Assembly (NCBI GenBank): GCA_024235995.1
Contig: JACKLI010000001.1
Coordinates: forward strand, 682,001 to 746,000
From: Burkholderiaceae bacterium
GTDB lineage: Bacteria > Pseudomonadota > Gammaproteobacteria > Burkholderiales > Burkholderiaceae_C
DNA: 64,000 nt
Reading direction: 5' to 3'
In this document: positions 7,954-16,595 of the stretch, one piece after another
Position numbering within the stretch: the stretch's first letter is position 1
Layout: each line of letters begins with the position of its first letter
Translations under genes and position numbers: made by a program
Notes under the pieces: model-generated
The model's database searches: none
The model's input: only the letters and a program-made list of their open reading frames with translations
What the model was told of the DNA's origin: nothing

Positions 7954-8628
7954 ATGGAAATCCCCGCGCTGCTCATGACGTTTGGCAAGAGCCTGCTGTT
8001 CGCGCTGGCGGCGGTGCTGCCCATCGTCAACCCGCTGGCCACCGCGCCCGTGTTCACCACGCTCACCCATGGCGTGGACGATGCCACCCGCGCCGAGCTG
8101 GCGCGCAGCATCGGCCGGCACGTGGCCATGCTGCTGATCGGCGCCACGCTGGTGGGCTCCTACGTGCTGGACTTCTTTGGCGTCTCGCTGCCCATCGTGC
8201 GCGTGGCCGGCGGCCTGGTCGTGGCCTCCATGGCCTGGCGCATGCTGAACGCCCAGCAGGCGCCCGACGGCGACCCCGACCAGATGGCGCAGTCCGTCAG
8301 CGCCGCCAACATCCAGATCCGGGCGTTCTACCCGCTCACCTTCCCGCTCACCTGCGGGCCAGGCTCCATCGCCGTGGCCATCACCGTGGGCGCCAGCCTG
8401 CACACGCCCAAGGTCACGGAATCGCTGGTCACCTTCAGCGCCGGCGTGCTGGCCATGGTGCTGATCGGCGTGCTGGTGGCGCTGACCTACCGCTACGCCT
8501 CGCGCCTGCTGCGCCCGCTGGGCGCGGTGGGGCAGATCGTGTTCATGCGCCTGATGGCCTTCATCCTGCTGAGCATCGGCGTGCAGATCCTGTGGGACGG
8601 GGCGAGCGCGCTGCTGCGCAGCCTGTGA
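7954..8628 (+). CDS. MarC-family integral membrane protein
   Basis: 224-residue inner-membrane protein with about six hydrophobic segments. The MarC/UPF0056 signature is clear: LLFALAAVLPIVNPLATAP near the N-terminus and FYPLTFPLTCGPGSIAVAI in the middle. The family was once tied to multiple antibiotic resistance but its role is unknown. Its start is about 80 nt from the divergent aminotransferase start, so the two share a short promoter region. It converges with the glycan operon end. Confidence 0.9.
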   Translation: MEIPALLMTFGKSLLFALAAVLPIVNPLATAPVFTTLTHGVDDATRAELARSIGRHVAMLLIGATLVGSYVLDFFGVSLPIVRVAGGLVVASMAWRMLNAQQAPDGDPDQMAQSVSAANIQIRAFYPLTFPLTCGPGSIAVAITVGASLHTPKVTESLVTFSAGVLAMVLIGVLVALTYRYASRLLRPLGAVGQIVFMRLMAFILLSIGVQILWDGASALLRSL

Positions 8629-8647
8629 GCCACGCGCGCTCAGGCGC

Positions 8648-10516
8648 TCAAAAGCGCACGGGATGGGGCCGGTATTCCGGCACCTGGTCCACCAGCCATT
8701 GGCGGATCGCGTCGGCCGCCGGCGCGGCGCCGGCTGAAGCCAGCCAGCCCTCCACCCGCGTGGCCACATCGTCCGTCGGCGGCGCGACCTTGGCCACGCG
8801 CAGCTTGGGATGCGGCGTGGCCTCGGTGGTCTCGTCGTTGGCCAGCAGTTCCTCGTAAAGCTTTTCGCCCGGGCGCAGGCCGGTGAAGGCGATCGGCACG
8901 TCGACCTCGCTCTTGCCCGACAGGCGGATCAGCAGGCGCGCCAGCTCGACGATCTTCATCGGCTCACCCATGTCCAGCACGAAAATCTGGCCCGACCGGC
9001 CCATCAGCCCCGCCTGCAGCACCAGCTGTGCGGCCTCGGGGATGGTCATGAAGTAGCGCACGATGTCGGGGTGCGTCACCGTGACGGGCCCGCCCAGCTC
9101 GATCTGGGCCGTGAACAGCGGCACCACCGAGCCGCTGGAGCCCAGCACGTTGCCAAAGCGCACCGAAACGTACTGCGTGGCGGGGTATTGCCGGGCCACG
9201 GCCTGCACCACCTGCTCGGCCAGGCGCTTGCTGGCGCCCATCACGCTGGTGGGCCTGACGGCCTTGTCGGTGGACACCAGCACGAAGCGCGCCGCGCCCA
9301 CCTGGCCGGCCACGCGCGCGGCGTTGAGCGTGCCCAGCACGTTGGTGCGCAGCGCCTCGATCTCGTTGCCCTGCTCCATCAAAGGCACGTGCTTGTAGGC
9401 GGCCGCGTGCAGCACCACGCCGGGCGGATGCGCACGGGCGATGGCCAGCAGGCGCTCGGCCTCGCGCACGTTGGCGGTGCAGTAGACGGCTTCCAGCGCC
9501 GGGTGGTCGCGGCGCAGTTCCTGCTCCAGCCGGTAGGTCGCAAATTCGGACACGTCCACGCAGACCAGGCGTGCAGCGCCCAGGCGCGCCACCTGGCGGC
9601 ACAGCTCCGCCCCGATCGAGCCGCCCGCACCGGTCACCAGCACGGTCTGGCCGCCGAACAGCGCCGTCAGGCCCTCGGTGTCGAGCTGCACCGGCGTGCG
9701 GCCCAGCAGGTCTTCCAGCCGCACTTGGCGCGGGCCGGGCGTGGTACCCGGACGCAGCCAGTCGTCGGTCGTGGGCAGCGTCAGCAGGTTCAGTCCCGCG
9801 CCCGACCAGCGCAGCAGCGTCTCACGGCGCAGCGGTGCGCCCGGCGCGCTGGCCAGCAGCACCGTGCGGGCCTGCCGTGCGGCGGCGATGTCGGCCAGCG
9901 CCGGCACATCGCCCAGCACGCGCACGCCCTGCACCGTGCGCCCGTGGTCGGCGGCCTGGGGCGAGACGATGCCCGCCACCTGCCAGCCATCGGCGCCCTT
10001 GAGCGCACGCAGCGCGTGGTCGGCTTCGCCCAGCGTGCCGACCACCAGCAGCGGCTGCCGCCGCTGGCCCGGGTGCGCGTGCGTGCGCTCGCGTTCGCGC
10101 TCCACCAGCGTGCGCCAACTGGCGCGCGCACCGGCGAGCAGCACCAGCGTGAGCACGGCGCTGATGGCGAACACCGAGCGCGGAAAGCCGTCGATGCGCA
10201 GCCCCATCACCACGGCCGTGGTCAGCAGCGCGCCCAGCGCCACGCCCACCGCCAGCAGGCGCAAATCGGCCAGGCTGACGTAGCGCCACGACTGGCGCGG
10301 CACGCGCGCCAGCGCCAGGCCCAGCGCCATGCAGACGAGCGCGATGGGCGTGGTCAGCCATGCGTGGTCGAAATAGGGCCAGGGCAGGCCCAGGTTGAAG
10401 CGCAGCCAGAACGCCAGCCACCAGGCCAGCACGATCAGCGGCAGGTCGACCAGCCAGCTCCTGCTGGCCGCGTCGCGGCGCAGGGTGGCCAGCAGCGCAG
10501 CGCCGGGCCGTGTCAT
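8648..10516 (-). CDS. Membrane NDP-sugar 4,6-dehydratase, FlaA1/PglF/CapD type
   Basis: 622 residues with four N-terminal membrane segments, a CoA-binding-like Rossmann domain (LLVVGTLGEADHAL), then a catalytic SDR domain starting near residue 280 with GAGGSIGAELCRQ. The catalytic segment STDKAVRPTSVMGASKR has the family's Met-x3-Lys in place of Tyr-x3-Lys. Expected reaction: UDP-GlcNAc to the UDP-4-keto-6-deoxy sugar at the membrane, first step of UDP-bacillosamine or related amino-sugar synthesis. It is the last gene of the glycan operon; upstream neighbours (phosphoglycosyl transferase, aminotransferase) fit PglC and PglE roles. Confidence 0.9.
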   Translation of the reverse strand: MTRPGAALLATLRRDAASRSWLVDLPLIVLAWWLAFWLRFNLGLPWPYFDHAWLTTPIALVCMALGLALARVPRQSWRYVSLADLRLLAVGVALGALLTTAVVMGLRIDGFPRSVFAISAVLTLVLLAGARASWRTLVERERERTHAHPGQRRQPLLVVGTLGEADHALRALKGADGWQVAGIVSPQAADHGRTVQGVRVLGDVPALADIAAARQARTVLLASAPGAPLRRETLLRWSGAGLNLLTLPTTDDWLRPGTTPGPRQVRLEDLLGRTPVQLDTEGLTALFGGQTVLVTGAGGSIGAELCRQVARLGAARLVCVDVSEFATYRLEQELRRDHPALEAVYCTANVREAERLLAIARAHPPGVVLHAAAYKHVPLMEQGNEIEALRTNVLGTLNAARVAGQVGAARFVLVSTDKAVRPTSVMGASKRLAEQVVQAVARQYPATQYVSVRFGNVLGSSGSVVPLFTAQIELGGPVTVTHPDIVRYFMTIPEAAQLVLQAGLMGRSGQIFVLDMGEPMKIVELARLLIRLSGKSEVDVPIAFTGLRPGEKLYEELLANDETTEATPHPKLRVAKVAPPTDDVATRVEGWLASAGAAPAADAIRQWLVDQVPEYRPHPVRF

Positions 10517-10546
10517 GCCCGATGCCTCTCCGGTCGTCCCGTTACT

Positions 10547-10608
10547 TTGTTTTTGATAGCAAACATCGATTCAAGCATGCCGGGGTACGGCTCATGGGAT
10601 GCCAAACT
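10547..10608 (+). repeat. Dispersed element copy C
   Basis: TTTTTGATAGC is followed by a diverged body (ATTCAAGCATGCCGGGG) and GGATGCCAAAC. It fills the 96-nt gap between the phosphoglycosyl transferase stop and the dehydratase start, the only sizeable gap in this part of the operon. Confidence 0.5.
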
Positions 10609-10612
10609 GCTG

Positions 10613-11200
10613 TCAGTCGAACATGGCGCGCAGTGTATCGAACAGGATGCGCAGATCGCCGGCCACGCTGTGGCGCGCCACGTAGGCCAGGTAGTGGCGC
10701 TGCTTGATCGGCATGATGCGCTCGACGTAGGTGCGCTCGGGGTCAGGGCTTTCGGCCAGCAGGCGCTCTTCGTCGCGAAACTCGATCGCCGCGCGGTCGG
10801 TGATGCCCGGCCGCACCGAGAGGATCAAGCGACGCGCGTCCTCCGGGTACAGCGCCATGTAGCGCGGCACCTCCGGGCGCGGGCCCACCAGGCTCATGTC
10901 GCCCCGCAGCACGTCGATCAGCTGCGGCAACTCGTCGAGCTTGGCGGCGCGCAGCCATCGCCCGGCGCGGGTGATGCGCGCGTCACCCCGCGCGGTGATC
11001 TGCGGGCCGCCTTCGGCCTGCTGCATGGTGCGGAACTTGTGGATGCGAAACAGCCGCCCGCCGCGCCCCACGCGCTGCTGGCGAAACAGCGCCGGGCCGG
11101 GCGAATCCAGCCGCACCCACAGCGCGATCGCCGCCATCAGCGGCAGCGCCACCGGCAGGAGCAGCAGCGTGACGAGCAGGTCCAGCAGGCGCTTGCTCAC
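10613..11200 (-). CDS. Undecaprenyl-phosphate sugar phosphotransferase (PglC/WcaJ-type)
   Basis: 195-residue 'bacterial sugar transferase' of the small monotopic class. It has one N-terminal hydrophobic helix (LLDLLVTLLLLPVALPLMAA), the FRIHKFRTM motif, then KLDELPQLIDVLRGDMSLVGPRPE with the catalytic Asp-Glu pair, and RPGITDRAAIEF. It transfers a sugar 1-phosphate from a UDP-sugar to the lipid carrier, starting glycan assembly on the cytoplasmic face. It begins with GTG, preceded by GGAGGG, and that GTG overlaps the TGA of a 33-codon mini-ORF. The RBS/start segment is duplicated 56 nt upstream. Confidence 0.92.
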   Translation of the reverse strand: MSKRLLDLLVTLLLLPVALPLMAAIALWVRLDSPGPALFRQQRVGRGGRLFRIHKFRTMQQAEGGPQITARGDARITRAGRWLRAAKLDELPQLIDVLRGDMSLVGPRPEVPRYMALYPEDARRLILSVRPGITDRAAIEFRDEERLLAESPDPERTYVERIMPIKQRHYLAYVARHSVAGDLRILFDTLRAMFD

Positions 11201-11275
11201 TGGCGCACCCTCCGCGCTGGGCTTCGCGCTGGGGAGCGGCGGCCCGGCGCGCTCACTGGACTACCCTCCGCGCTG
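11195..11275 (-). repeat. Duplicated RBS/start segment (two 25-bp copies)
   Basis: Copies at 11195-11219 and 11251-11275 differ only in three adjacent bases in the middle. Read on the minus strand each contains CAGCGCGGAGGGT, a strong ribosome-binding site, then CAGTGAGC with a GTG. Only the downstream copy starts the phosphoglycosyl transferase; the upstream GTG lies in the mini-ORF frame. Confidence 0.75.
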
Positions 11276-11298
11276 CGCGCTGCGGGATTCGCGCTCAT
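11197..11298 (-). CDS. 33-residue bridging mini-ORF
   Basis: The ATG overlaps the TGA of the upstream methyltransferase (ATGA), and its own TGA overlaps the GTG of the phosphoglycosyl transferase (GTGA). Two-sided overlap leaves no untranslated gap between the flanking genes. The peptide (starting MSANPAARSAEGSPVSAP, ending RRVRQ) is Arg/Ser/Ala/Pro-rich, strongly basic and matches no family I know. The likeliest role is translational coupling, keeping ribosomes moving across a spacer that arose by duplication of the downstream start region; a functional peptide cannot be excluded. Confidence 0.5.
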   Translation of the reverse strand: MSANPAARSAEGSPVSAPGRRSPARSPARRVRQ

Positions 11299-12053
11299 GG
11301 CGGGCGGCGATACACGTTCAGGTGTACCGCATACTGGCGCGCCAGCGGGGTGAGCAGCCGGTCGCAGCCGTAGAGCAGGTCGTCGATGCGCGCGCCTGCG
11401 GCGCCCCAGCGGGTGGCGGCAGAGCCCATGCCCAGAACGCCAAATCCGTAATGCGCATCGGCCGGCGGCAGGTCGGCGCGCGCGAACAGCCGCCAGCCAT
11501 TGCGCCGCGCACCGCGCCGCGCCAGCAGCGGCGCCAGCGCGGTACGGCCGTTGTCCAGCGTCACCAGCAGCCCACCGGGCTTCAGGTTGCGCTGGACGAG
11601 GCGCGCGAGCATGGCGTGCACATCGGCCAGCCGGGAGTCGTGCAGGCGAAACACGCCGCCCAGAACCGATTTCATGGCGATCAGGTCCCAGCGGCCTTCC
11701 AGCGTGCGCAAGTCGTGCTGGCTGTAGCGCAGCCGCGCGTGGTGTCCGGCGTCCAGCAGGCCGGCGTTCAGGGCGCGTACCGCCGGCAGCGCGGCGCTGT
11801 CGTACACGGAGCACTCCACGCGCTCGGCCAGGCCCAGCAGCAGCGGGGCCAGCGAGGAGCGCGGCCCGGCACCCAGCTCCAGCGCATCGCCCACGTGCAG
11901 GCCGGGGTGCGCCCGCACGAAGTCGCGCCACGGCTGCGCCCATGCGCGGGTGCTCCAGCCGAAACAGGCGCGATGGGCATCGACCCAGGCCAGCGCCGCC
12001 GCGGCGTCGGGCGGCGGCGCGGGTTGGCGTGCCGGCCGGGTCGCCGCGCTCAT
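11295..12053 (-). CDS. Class I SAM-dependent methyltransferase-like protein
   Basis: 252 residues. The SAM-binding motif I is recognisable in DALELGAGPRSS, followed by an acidic residue at a strand end (CSVYD), and a late motif LKPGGLLVTLDNG. Its start overlaps the aminotransferase stop by 4 nt (ATGA), and its stop overlaps the mini-ORF start, so it is tightly embedded in the glycan operon. In the classical Pgl order an acetyltransferase (PglD) would be expected around here; none is seen, so this protein may modify the amino sugar differently, for instance by N- or O-methylation. That role is inference. Confidence 0.7.
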   Translation of the reverse strand: MSAATRPARQPAPPPDAAAALAWVDAHRACFGWSTRAWAQPWRDFVRAHPGLHVGDALELGAGPRSSLAPLLLGLAERVECSVYDSAALPAVRALNAGLLDAGHHARLRYSQHDLRTLEGRWDLIAMKSVLGGVFRLHDSRLADVHAMLARLVQRNLKPGGLLVTLDNGRTALAPLLARRGARRNGWRLFARADLPPADAHYGFGVLGMGSAATRWGAAGARIDDLLYGCDRLLTPLARQYAVHLNVYRRPP

Positions 12054-13207
12054 CCCAGGATCGCCCGCAGCGCCGCGATCACGCGGCCCTGCTCGTCGTC
12101 GCTCATGGCGGTGAACAGCGGGATGCTGAACATGCGCCGATAAGCCTGCTCGGCGTGCGGAAACTGCTCGGGCATCAGGCCGTAGCGATCGCGCCAGTAA
12201 GGCTGGCGGTGCAGCGGCACGTAATGCACGCTGGTGCCGATGCCGGCGTCCGACAGGCGCTGAATCACCTCGTCGCGCGTCACATGCACCGCATCGGACA
12301 GGCGCAGCACGAACAGGTGCCAGGCGTGCGTGTCGCCCGCTGGCGCGTCGGCCGGCAGGATGAGCGGCAGGTCCTTCAGCTCGCGCAGGTAGCGCGCCGC
12401 CAGTTGCCGGCGGCGCTGCACGAAGGCGGGCAGGCGCTGCAGCTGCACCCGGCCCAGCGCGGCGGCGATGTCGGTCAGGTTGTACTTGAAGCCGGGCGCG
12501 ACGATCTCGTAATACCACGCCGGCGTGCGGCTAGTGAAGCGGTCGAACGCGTCGCGGCTGATGCCGTGCAGGCGCATCACGCGCATGCGCGCGGCCAGCG
12601 CCTCGTCGCGCGTGACCACCATGCCGCCCTCGCCCGTGGTCATGGTCTTGTTGGCGTAGAAGCTGAACACCGAGGCAGCGCTGGGCAACTGGCCCACCAA
12701 GGTGCCGCCGCAGGTGGTCGGCAGCGCGTGAGCGGCATCCTCCACCACCTGCAGGCCGTGGCGGCGGGCAATGTCGAAGAGGGCCGGCATGTCGCAAGCC
12801 AGGCCGCCGTAGTGCACGGGCAGGATGGCGCGGGTCGCTGGCGTGATCGCCGCCTCGACGGCGGCCGGGTCGATGTTGAGCGTGACGGGATCGACATCCA
12901 CCAGCCGCGCGTCGGCCCCCAGGTAGCGCGCCACCTCCACCGTGGCGGTGAAGGTCAGCGTGGGCGCGATCACCTCGTCGCCCGGCCCGATGCCGATGGC
13001 CTCCAGCGCCAGGTGCAGGCCGGCGGTGGCGGAGTTGACGGCGATGGCCTGCAGGCCACCACCCAGGTGGTCGGCAAATTCCTGCTCGAAGGCCTTGGTC
13101 TCCGGCCCGGTCGTCACCCAGCCCGAGCGCAGCGTGCGCGCCACGGCATCGATCTCGGCCTCCCCGATGTCGGGGCGGGCGAAAGGCAGGAAATCCTGTT
13201 GATTCAT
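12050..13207 (-). CDS. DegT/DnrJ/EryC1 sugar aminotransferase (ArnB/PglE-like)
   Basis: 385-residue PLP-dependent nucleotide-sugar aminotransferase. The N-terminus FLPFARPDIGEAEIDAV...SGWVTTGP closely resembles ArnB-type enzymes. The PLP Lys lies in FSFYANKTMTTGEGG; the Asp that pairs with the cofactor is in VVEDAAHALPTTCGG. It would aminate a 4-keto sugar nucleotide, presumably the product of the FlaA1/PglF-type dehydratase in the same operon, using glutamate as donor. Whether the sugar is UDP-2,4-diamino-trideoxyglucose or an arabinose or quinovosamine derivative cannot be decided from sequence. Confidence 0.9.
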   Translation of the reverse strand: MNQQDFLPFARPDIGEAEIDAVARTLRSGWVTTGPETKAFEQEFADHLGGGLQAIAVNSATAGLHLALEAIGIGPGDEVIAPTLTFTATVEVARYLGADARLVDVDPVTLNIDPAAVEAAITPATRAILPVHYGGLACDMPALFDIARRHGLQVVEDAAHALPTTCGGTLVGQLPSAASVFSFYANKTMTTGEGGMVVTRDEALAARMRVMRLHGISRDAFDRFTSRTPAWYYEIVAPGFKYNLTDIAAALGRVQLQRLPAFVQRRRQLAARYLRELKDLPLILPADAPAGDTHAWHLFVLRLSDAVHVTRDEVIQRLSDAGIGTSVHYVPLHRQPYWRDRYGLMPEQFPHAEQAYRRMFSIPLFTAMSDDEQGRVIAALRAILG

Positions 13208-13260
13208 GGTCGTATCGGCCGCCAGCGCCTGTTGGACAAACGCAGGCAGCTATCGTTTCA

Positions 13261-14271
13261 TTAGCGTGTGAGGCGGCTCCATTGCTCCTTGGCACGGCGC
13301 CGCAGCAAGACGTCGAGCATGCCGCGCCAGGTACCCACGCCGTAGCCCAGATGATAGGTGGCGATCACGGCCGGCAGGTGCGCCAGCAGACACCCGTCGC
13401 CCGCCTGCCGCGCTGCCGCCAGCGCGGCGCCCGCCAGGTACAGCGCGTAGCTGGCCAGCAGCAGCACCAGCGGCCCAGGCCACCAGGGCGCCGCCAGCGC
13501 GCTGCCGGCCAGCGCCGCCACGAACAGCGCCGGCACCAGTTGCCGCAGCGATCCGGGCTGGCCGTGCTTGGCGAAAACGAAGGGCCGCCAGTAGCCGTAC
13601 TGCAGCTGCTGGCCGAACAGCTGCCGGAGACTGGCGCGCGGCTGATAGACCGAATGGATGCGCGCGCTTTGCCACAGGCGCGCGCCCTGCCGGCGCAGGC
13701 GCAGGTTGTGCTCGTCGTCCTGGTTGCGCACCAGTTGCTCGTCGAAGCCGCCGAAGCGCTCGAACACGGCGCGCGGCCAGCAGCCCAGGTAGATGGTGTC
13801 GGCCTCGCCCTCGTAGGCGCGGTCGCGCGAGCGCGCGCCACCCACCACCCAGCGGCACTGAAAGGCAGCCGCGATGGCACGCCCCATGGTGCCCTGCCCG
13901 CGCGCCACCCAGGGGCCGCCGACGTTGTCGGCGCCGGTGCGCTCAAGCGCGGCCAGGCATTCGGCGATGTAGTCGGGCGCGAACTGGGTGTGGATGTCGA
14001 AGCGCACGATGACGCTGCCGCGCGCCTGGGCCAGCGCGGCGTTCAGCCCGCTGGAGACGATGCGGCCCGGGTTGTCGATCGGCTTCAGGCGCGCGTCCTG
14101 CGCGGCACGCTCGGCCAGCCGCTGGCACGTGCCATCGTCGCTGCGGCCGTCCGCGACCAGCACTTCCAGTTGCCAGCCCGGCGGCAGCTGCTGCGCCAGC
14201 GCGCTGTCGCAAAAAGCGTCGATGGCGGCGCGCTCGTTGCGGCAGGGGGCGATCACGCTGACGAGCGCCAC
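13261..14271 (-). CDS. Family 2 glycosyltransferase with C-terminal membrane segments
   Basis: 336 residues, GT-A fold. Seen: VSVIAPCRNERAAIDAFCDS at the N-terminus, VADGRSDDGT, the metal-binding-type region VIVRFDIHTQF (D-x-H rather than the common D-x-D) and NQDDEHNLRLRRQG later. Two or more hydrophobic stretches near the C-terminus (LVPALFVAALAGSALA, LVLLLASYALYLAGAALA) anchor it in the membrane. It follows the GT4 gene by 3 nt and precedes the aminotransferase by 53 nt. Donor and acceptor sugars are unknown. Confidence 0.88.
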   Translation of the reverse strand: MALVSVIAPCRNERAAIDAFCDSALAQQLPPGWQLEVLVADGRSDDGTCQRLAERAAQDARLKPIDNPGRIVSSGLNAALAQARGSVIVRFDIHTQFAPDYIAECLAALERTGADNVGGPWVARGQGTMGRAIAAAFQCRWVVGGARSRDRAYEGEADTIYLGCWPRAVFERFGGFDEQLVRNQDDEHNLRLRRQGARLWQSARIHSVYQPRASLRQLFGQQLQYGYWRPFVFAKHGQPGSLRQLVPALFVAALAGSALAAPWWPGPLVLLLASYALYLAGAALAAARQAGDGCLLAHLPAVIATYHLGYGVGTWRGMLDVLLRRRAKEQWSRLTR

Positions 14272-14274
14272 GAT

Positions 14275-15375
14275 TCAGCTCGTCCGACGTTGCTGCACGT
14301 GATACTGGGCGCGCAGCATCGAGAAGCACTCGATCATGCGCTCCACGCTGCTTCGCCACTCGTACCGGTCCTGGACCCGCACGCGGCCGGCCTTTCCATA
14401 CTGGCGCCGCAATGGTTCTTGAGTGATCAGCACCTCCAGCGCGTCCGTCAATGCGCCGACATTTTCCCTCGGGACAACGATGCCCGTCTCGCGATCTGCA
14501 ACCACCTCGGGCAAGCCACCGGCATCGCTGACCACCACTGGCAGCTCGCACGCCGACGCCTCCAGCACCGCTACCCCAAAACTTTCGCTGTCCAAACGAC
14601 TCACCGCCACATAGATGTCGAAGCGATTCAACCACCCGGGCACGTCGTGGTGCGGCACTGCCCCAGCAAAAAGGACTTTGTCGGCAACACCCAGTTCAAC
14701 GGCAAGAGACTCCAGTTCGGCACGCTGGTCACCTTCGCCCACGAGCTCCAGCCGAAGCGAAACAAGATCACCCATGCATGAACAGAGTTGCGCGAACGCT
14801 CGGATCAGGACATCCACGCCATATTTGGCTTCAAGCTTTTTGACCGTCCCGATCACCAGTCCGTCATGAAGTTGAGGCATTGGCGCAAATCGCTGCGTAT
14901 CGATTCCGAAAGGAGTCACCACGATCCGGGTTCCCGTCGGCACCAGCGCCTTGACTTGCTGTGCCATGGCTTCACTGGTGGAGCCAATCAGATCCGCTTG
15001 ACGCAGATTGCGGCGCAGCCACCAACCCTTGAGGCGACTTTCGTAAGGAAAGTCGTAAACGTCGCTGCCCCAAACCGACAGCATCCACGGCCGAAACCCT
15101 GACAGTGCGGCGGTCGTGCCGTAGCCACTGGCGTAGTGCACATTGAGCAGATCAGCGCGCTCTGTGACCAGCAAACGCCGCAGCACCGGTACATTTCGAA
15201 AATATCCAGGAACCCCACCGTGCGGCAGGCGCACCACGCGCGCCCTTGGTGGCGCACGCCAGGCTCCGGAATCATGCTGTGTAACAAGCACCAGTTCCAG
15301 CCCGCGCTCGCACAAGCCTTCGACCCAGCGCTGGGTATGGATCACGTTCGCGGGAGCCAGCATTACGACTTTCAT
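14275..15375 (-). CDS. Family 4 glycosyltransferase
   Basis: 366-residue GT-B enzyme. The N-terminal acceptor domain starts MKVVMLAPANVIHTQRWVEG; the C-terminal donor domain has the retaining-GT4 signature ESFGVAVLEASACELPVV with the E-x7-E pair, plus DAGGLPEVVADRETGIVV. The ATG overlaps the flippase stop by 4 nt (ATGA), which decides the start among several in-frame ATGs. GC content drops here compared with the downstream half of the cluster. It probably adds a sugar to the lipid-linked oligosaccharide in the cytoplasm. Confidence 0.92.
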   Translation of the reverse strand: MKVVMLAPANVIHTQRWVEGLCERGLELVLVTQHDSGAWRAPPRARVVRLPHGGVPGYFRNVPVLRRLLVTERADLLNVHYASGYGTTAALSGFRPWMLSVWGSDVYDFPYESRLKGWWLRRNLRQADLIGSTSEAMAQQVKALVPTGTRIVVTPFGIDTQRFAPMPQLHDGLVIGTVKKLEAKYGVDVLIRAFAQLCSCMGDLVSLRLELVGEGDQRAELESLAVELGVADKVLFAGAVPHHDVPGWLNRFDIYVAVSRLDSESFGVAVLEASACELPVVVSDAGGLPEVVADRETGIVVPRENVGALTDALEVLITQEPLRRQYGKAGRVRVQDRYEWRSSVERMIECFSMLRAQYHVQQRRTS

Positions 15376-16595
15376 GCATGCGCTCCAGAATTTAGCCCGT
15401 ACAGCGTCAGTGCTGCGGCCCAACTTGACAGCGCCCAAACCACTGCCACCAATACGGCTGGCGTATTGCTTGAAAATAAAAGTGGATTCAATGACACCCA
15501 AGCACCGAACACCAGCAGCGCGCTAACACGCACGCCCTCGGCGCTGGCACTCTGCCACGTCCGCCCTTCCGCTTGAACGTCAATCGACATGATCCGCATA
15601 GCGACTTCTGCCGCCGCGGCCGCCAACGCACAAGCCAGCACTTGATCCAAATTTAGGTAGCCTGCCCCAAGCCAAAAATCGGATCGGACCTGTCCAATCG
15701 CCAGTACCAGCGGCACCAAGACAAGTACGGTGCCTGACGCGACAGTGACAAACGGTGTCATCTTTACCAATCTCGCTTCAGTATTCGGTAGGGCGCTCGT
15801 GCGCAGTCTGTGTCGTAGCAGGATCGGCACGGCGTAGTTGACTGGCGTCATGGGTACCTGAGCAAGCAACAAAGCCATGGTGACCATTCCGAGCCCATCC
15901 GCACCGCCAATTTGCCGTGCTAGACGCTGCACGACCACGACCGCCAAGGCAGCAAGACTGATTGAAACCCAGGTGCCACTGCCGTGCCCAATAAGCGCCC
16001 GCACGGACAAGGATTGCGCGCTGCCGAGACTTGGAAGCTTGTGGACCAAATACCCGGCGTAGGTGCTTGCGACCAACCAGATCAACGCCATGGCCCATGC
16101 AACCGGGCCGGCTTCAGCGCCGTCGCGATCGATGACCCAGAAGGCGATGGGCACAAGCAGAATTTGCGGCAACGCCGTCACTAAATTGAAGTGCCAGGTG
16201 GTGTCGCCCAGCAGTACAAAGCTGCGCCATTGCGCGTGCAAGCAAGCAAGGACGACTGCAGCCACGACGGCCAAGGTCAACTTGGCATCCAGAACCGGCG
16301 CACTCCAGCCCACGATCAAGATCCCGACGGGAATACCCAGCAGCGAAACCCACAGGCTGGCCCGAAAGCCCTGCCGCAGGCTCATGCGGCTCGACTGGAT
16401 GAAAACAAACAGTGTTTGCGGCATCCCGATGGCAGCAGATATCGCACCAAGGTCAATGAGTGACTTCACATGACTGAACTGCCCTTGCTGCTGCGGCCCA
16501 AGTACCCATCCGATCAGCAACGCAGCCATCAACGCAGCACCCGCACCACTACCCTGCACAAGCACGGTGACCCCAAGTTGCAGCGACAGTCTCAA
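15372..16595 (-). CDS. Wzx-like polysaccharide flippase
   Basis: 407-residue very hydrophobic protein with about 12 predicted membrane helices, such as ALMAALLIGWVLG and AGTVLVLV-like segments, and no soluble domain. Topology, size and position between a methyltransferase and glycosyltransferases fit a Wzx/MATE-like lipid-linked oligosaccharide flippase, although no single sequence motif proves this. It starts with TTG overlapping the upstream methyltransferase stop (TTGA), a coupled start; no nearby ATG fits. Base composition is clearly less GC-rich than the rest of the window. Confidence 0.75.
   Translation of the reverse strand: MRLSLQLGVTVLVQGSGAGAALMAALLIGWVLGPQQQGQFSHVKSLIDLGAISAAIGMPQTLFVFIQSSRMSLRQGFRASLWVSLLGIPVGILIVGWSAPVLDAKLTLAVVAAVVLACLHAQWRSFVLLGDTTWHFNLVTALPQILLVPIAFWVIDRDGAEAGPVAWAMALIWLVASTYAGYLVHKLPSLGSAQSLSVRALIGHGSGTWVSISLAALAVVVVQRLARQIGGADGLGMVTMALLLAQVPMTPVNYAVPILLRHRLRTSALPNTEARLVKMTPFVTVASGTVLVLVPLVLAIGQVRSDFWLGAGYLNLDQVLACALAAAAAEVAMRIMSIDVQAEGRTWQSASAEGVRVSALLVFGAWVSLNPLLFSSNTPAVLVAVVWALSSWAAALTLYGLNSGAHA

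Noticed and set aside
8810..11353. Very long plus-strand frame opposite the dehydratase and phosphoglycosyl transferase
   Set aside because: Low-complexity Gln/His/Arg composition, no family, and both genes on the other strand have intact catalytic motifs.
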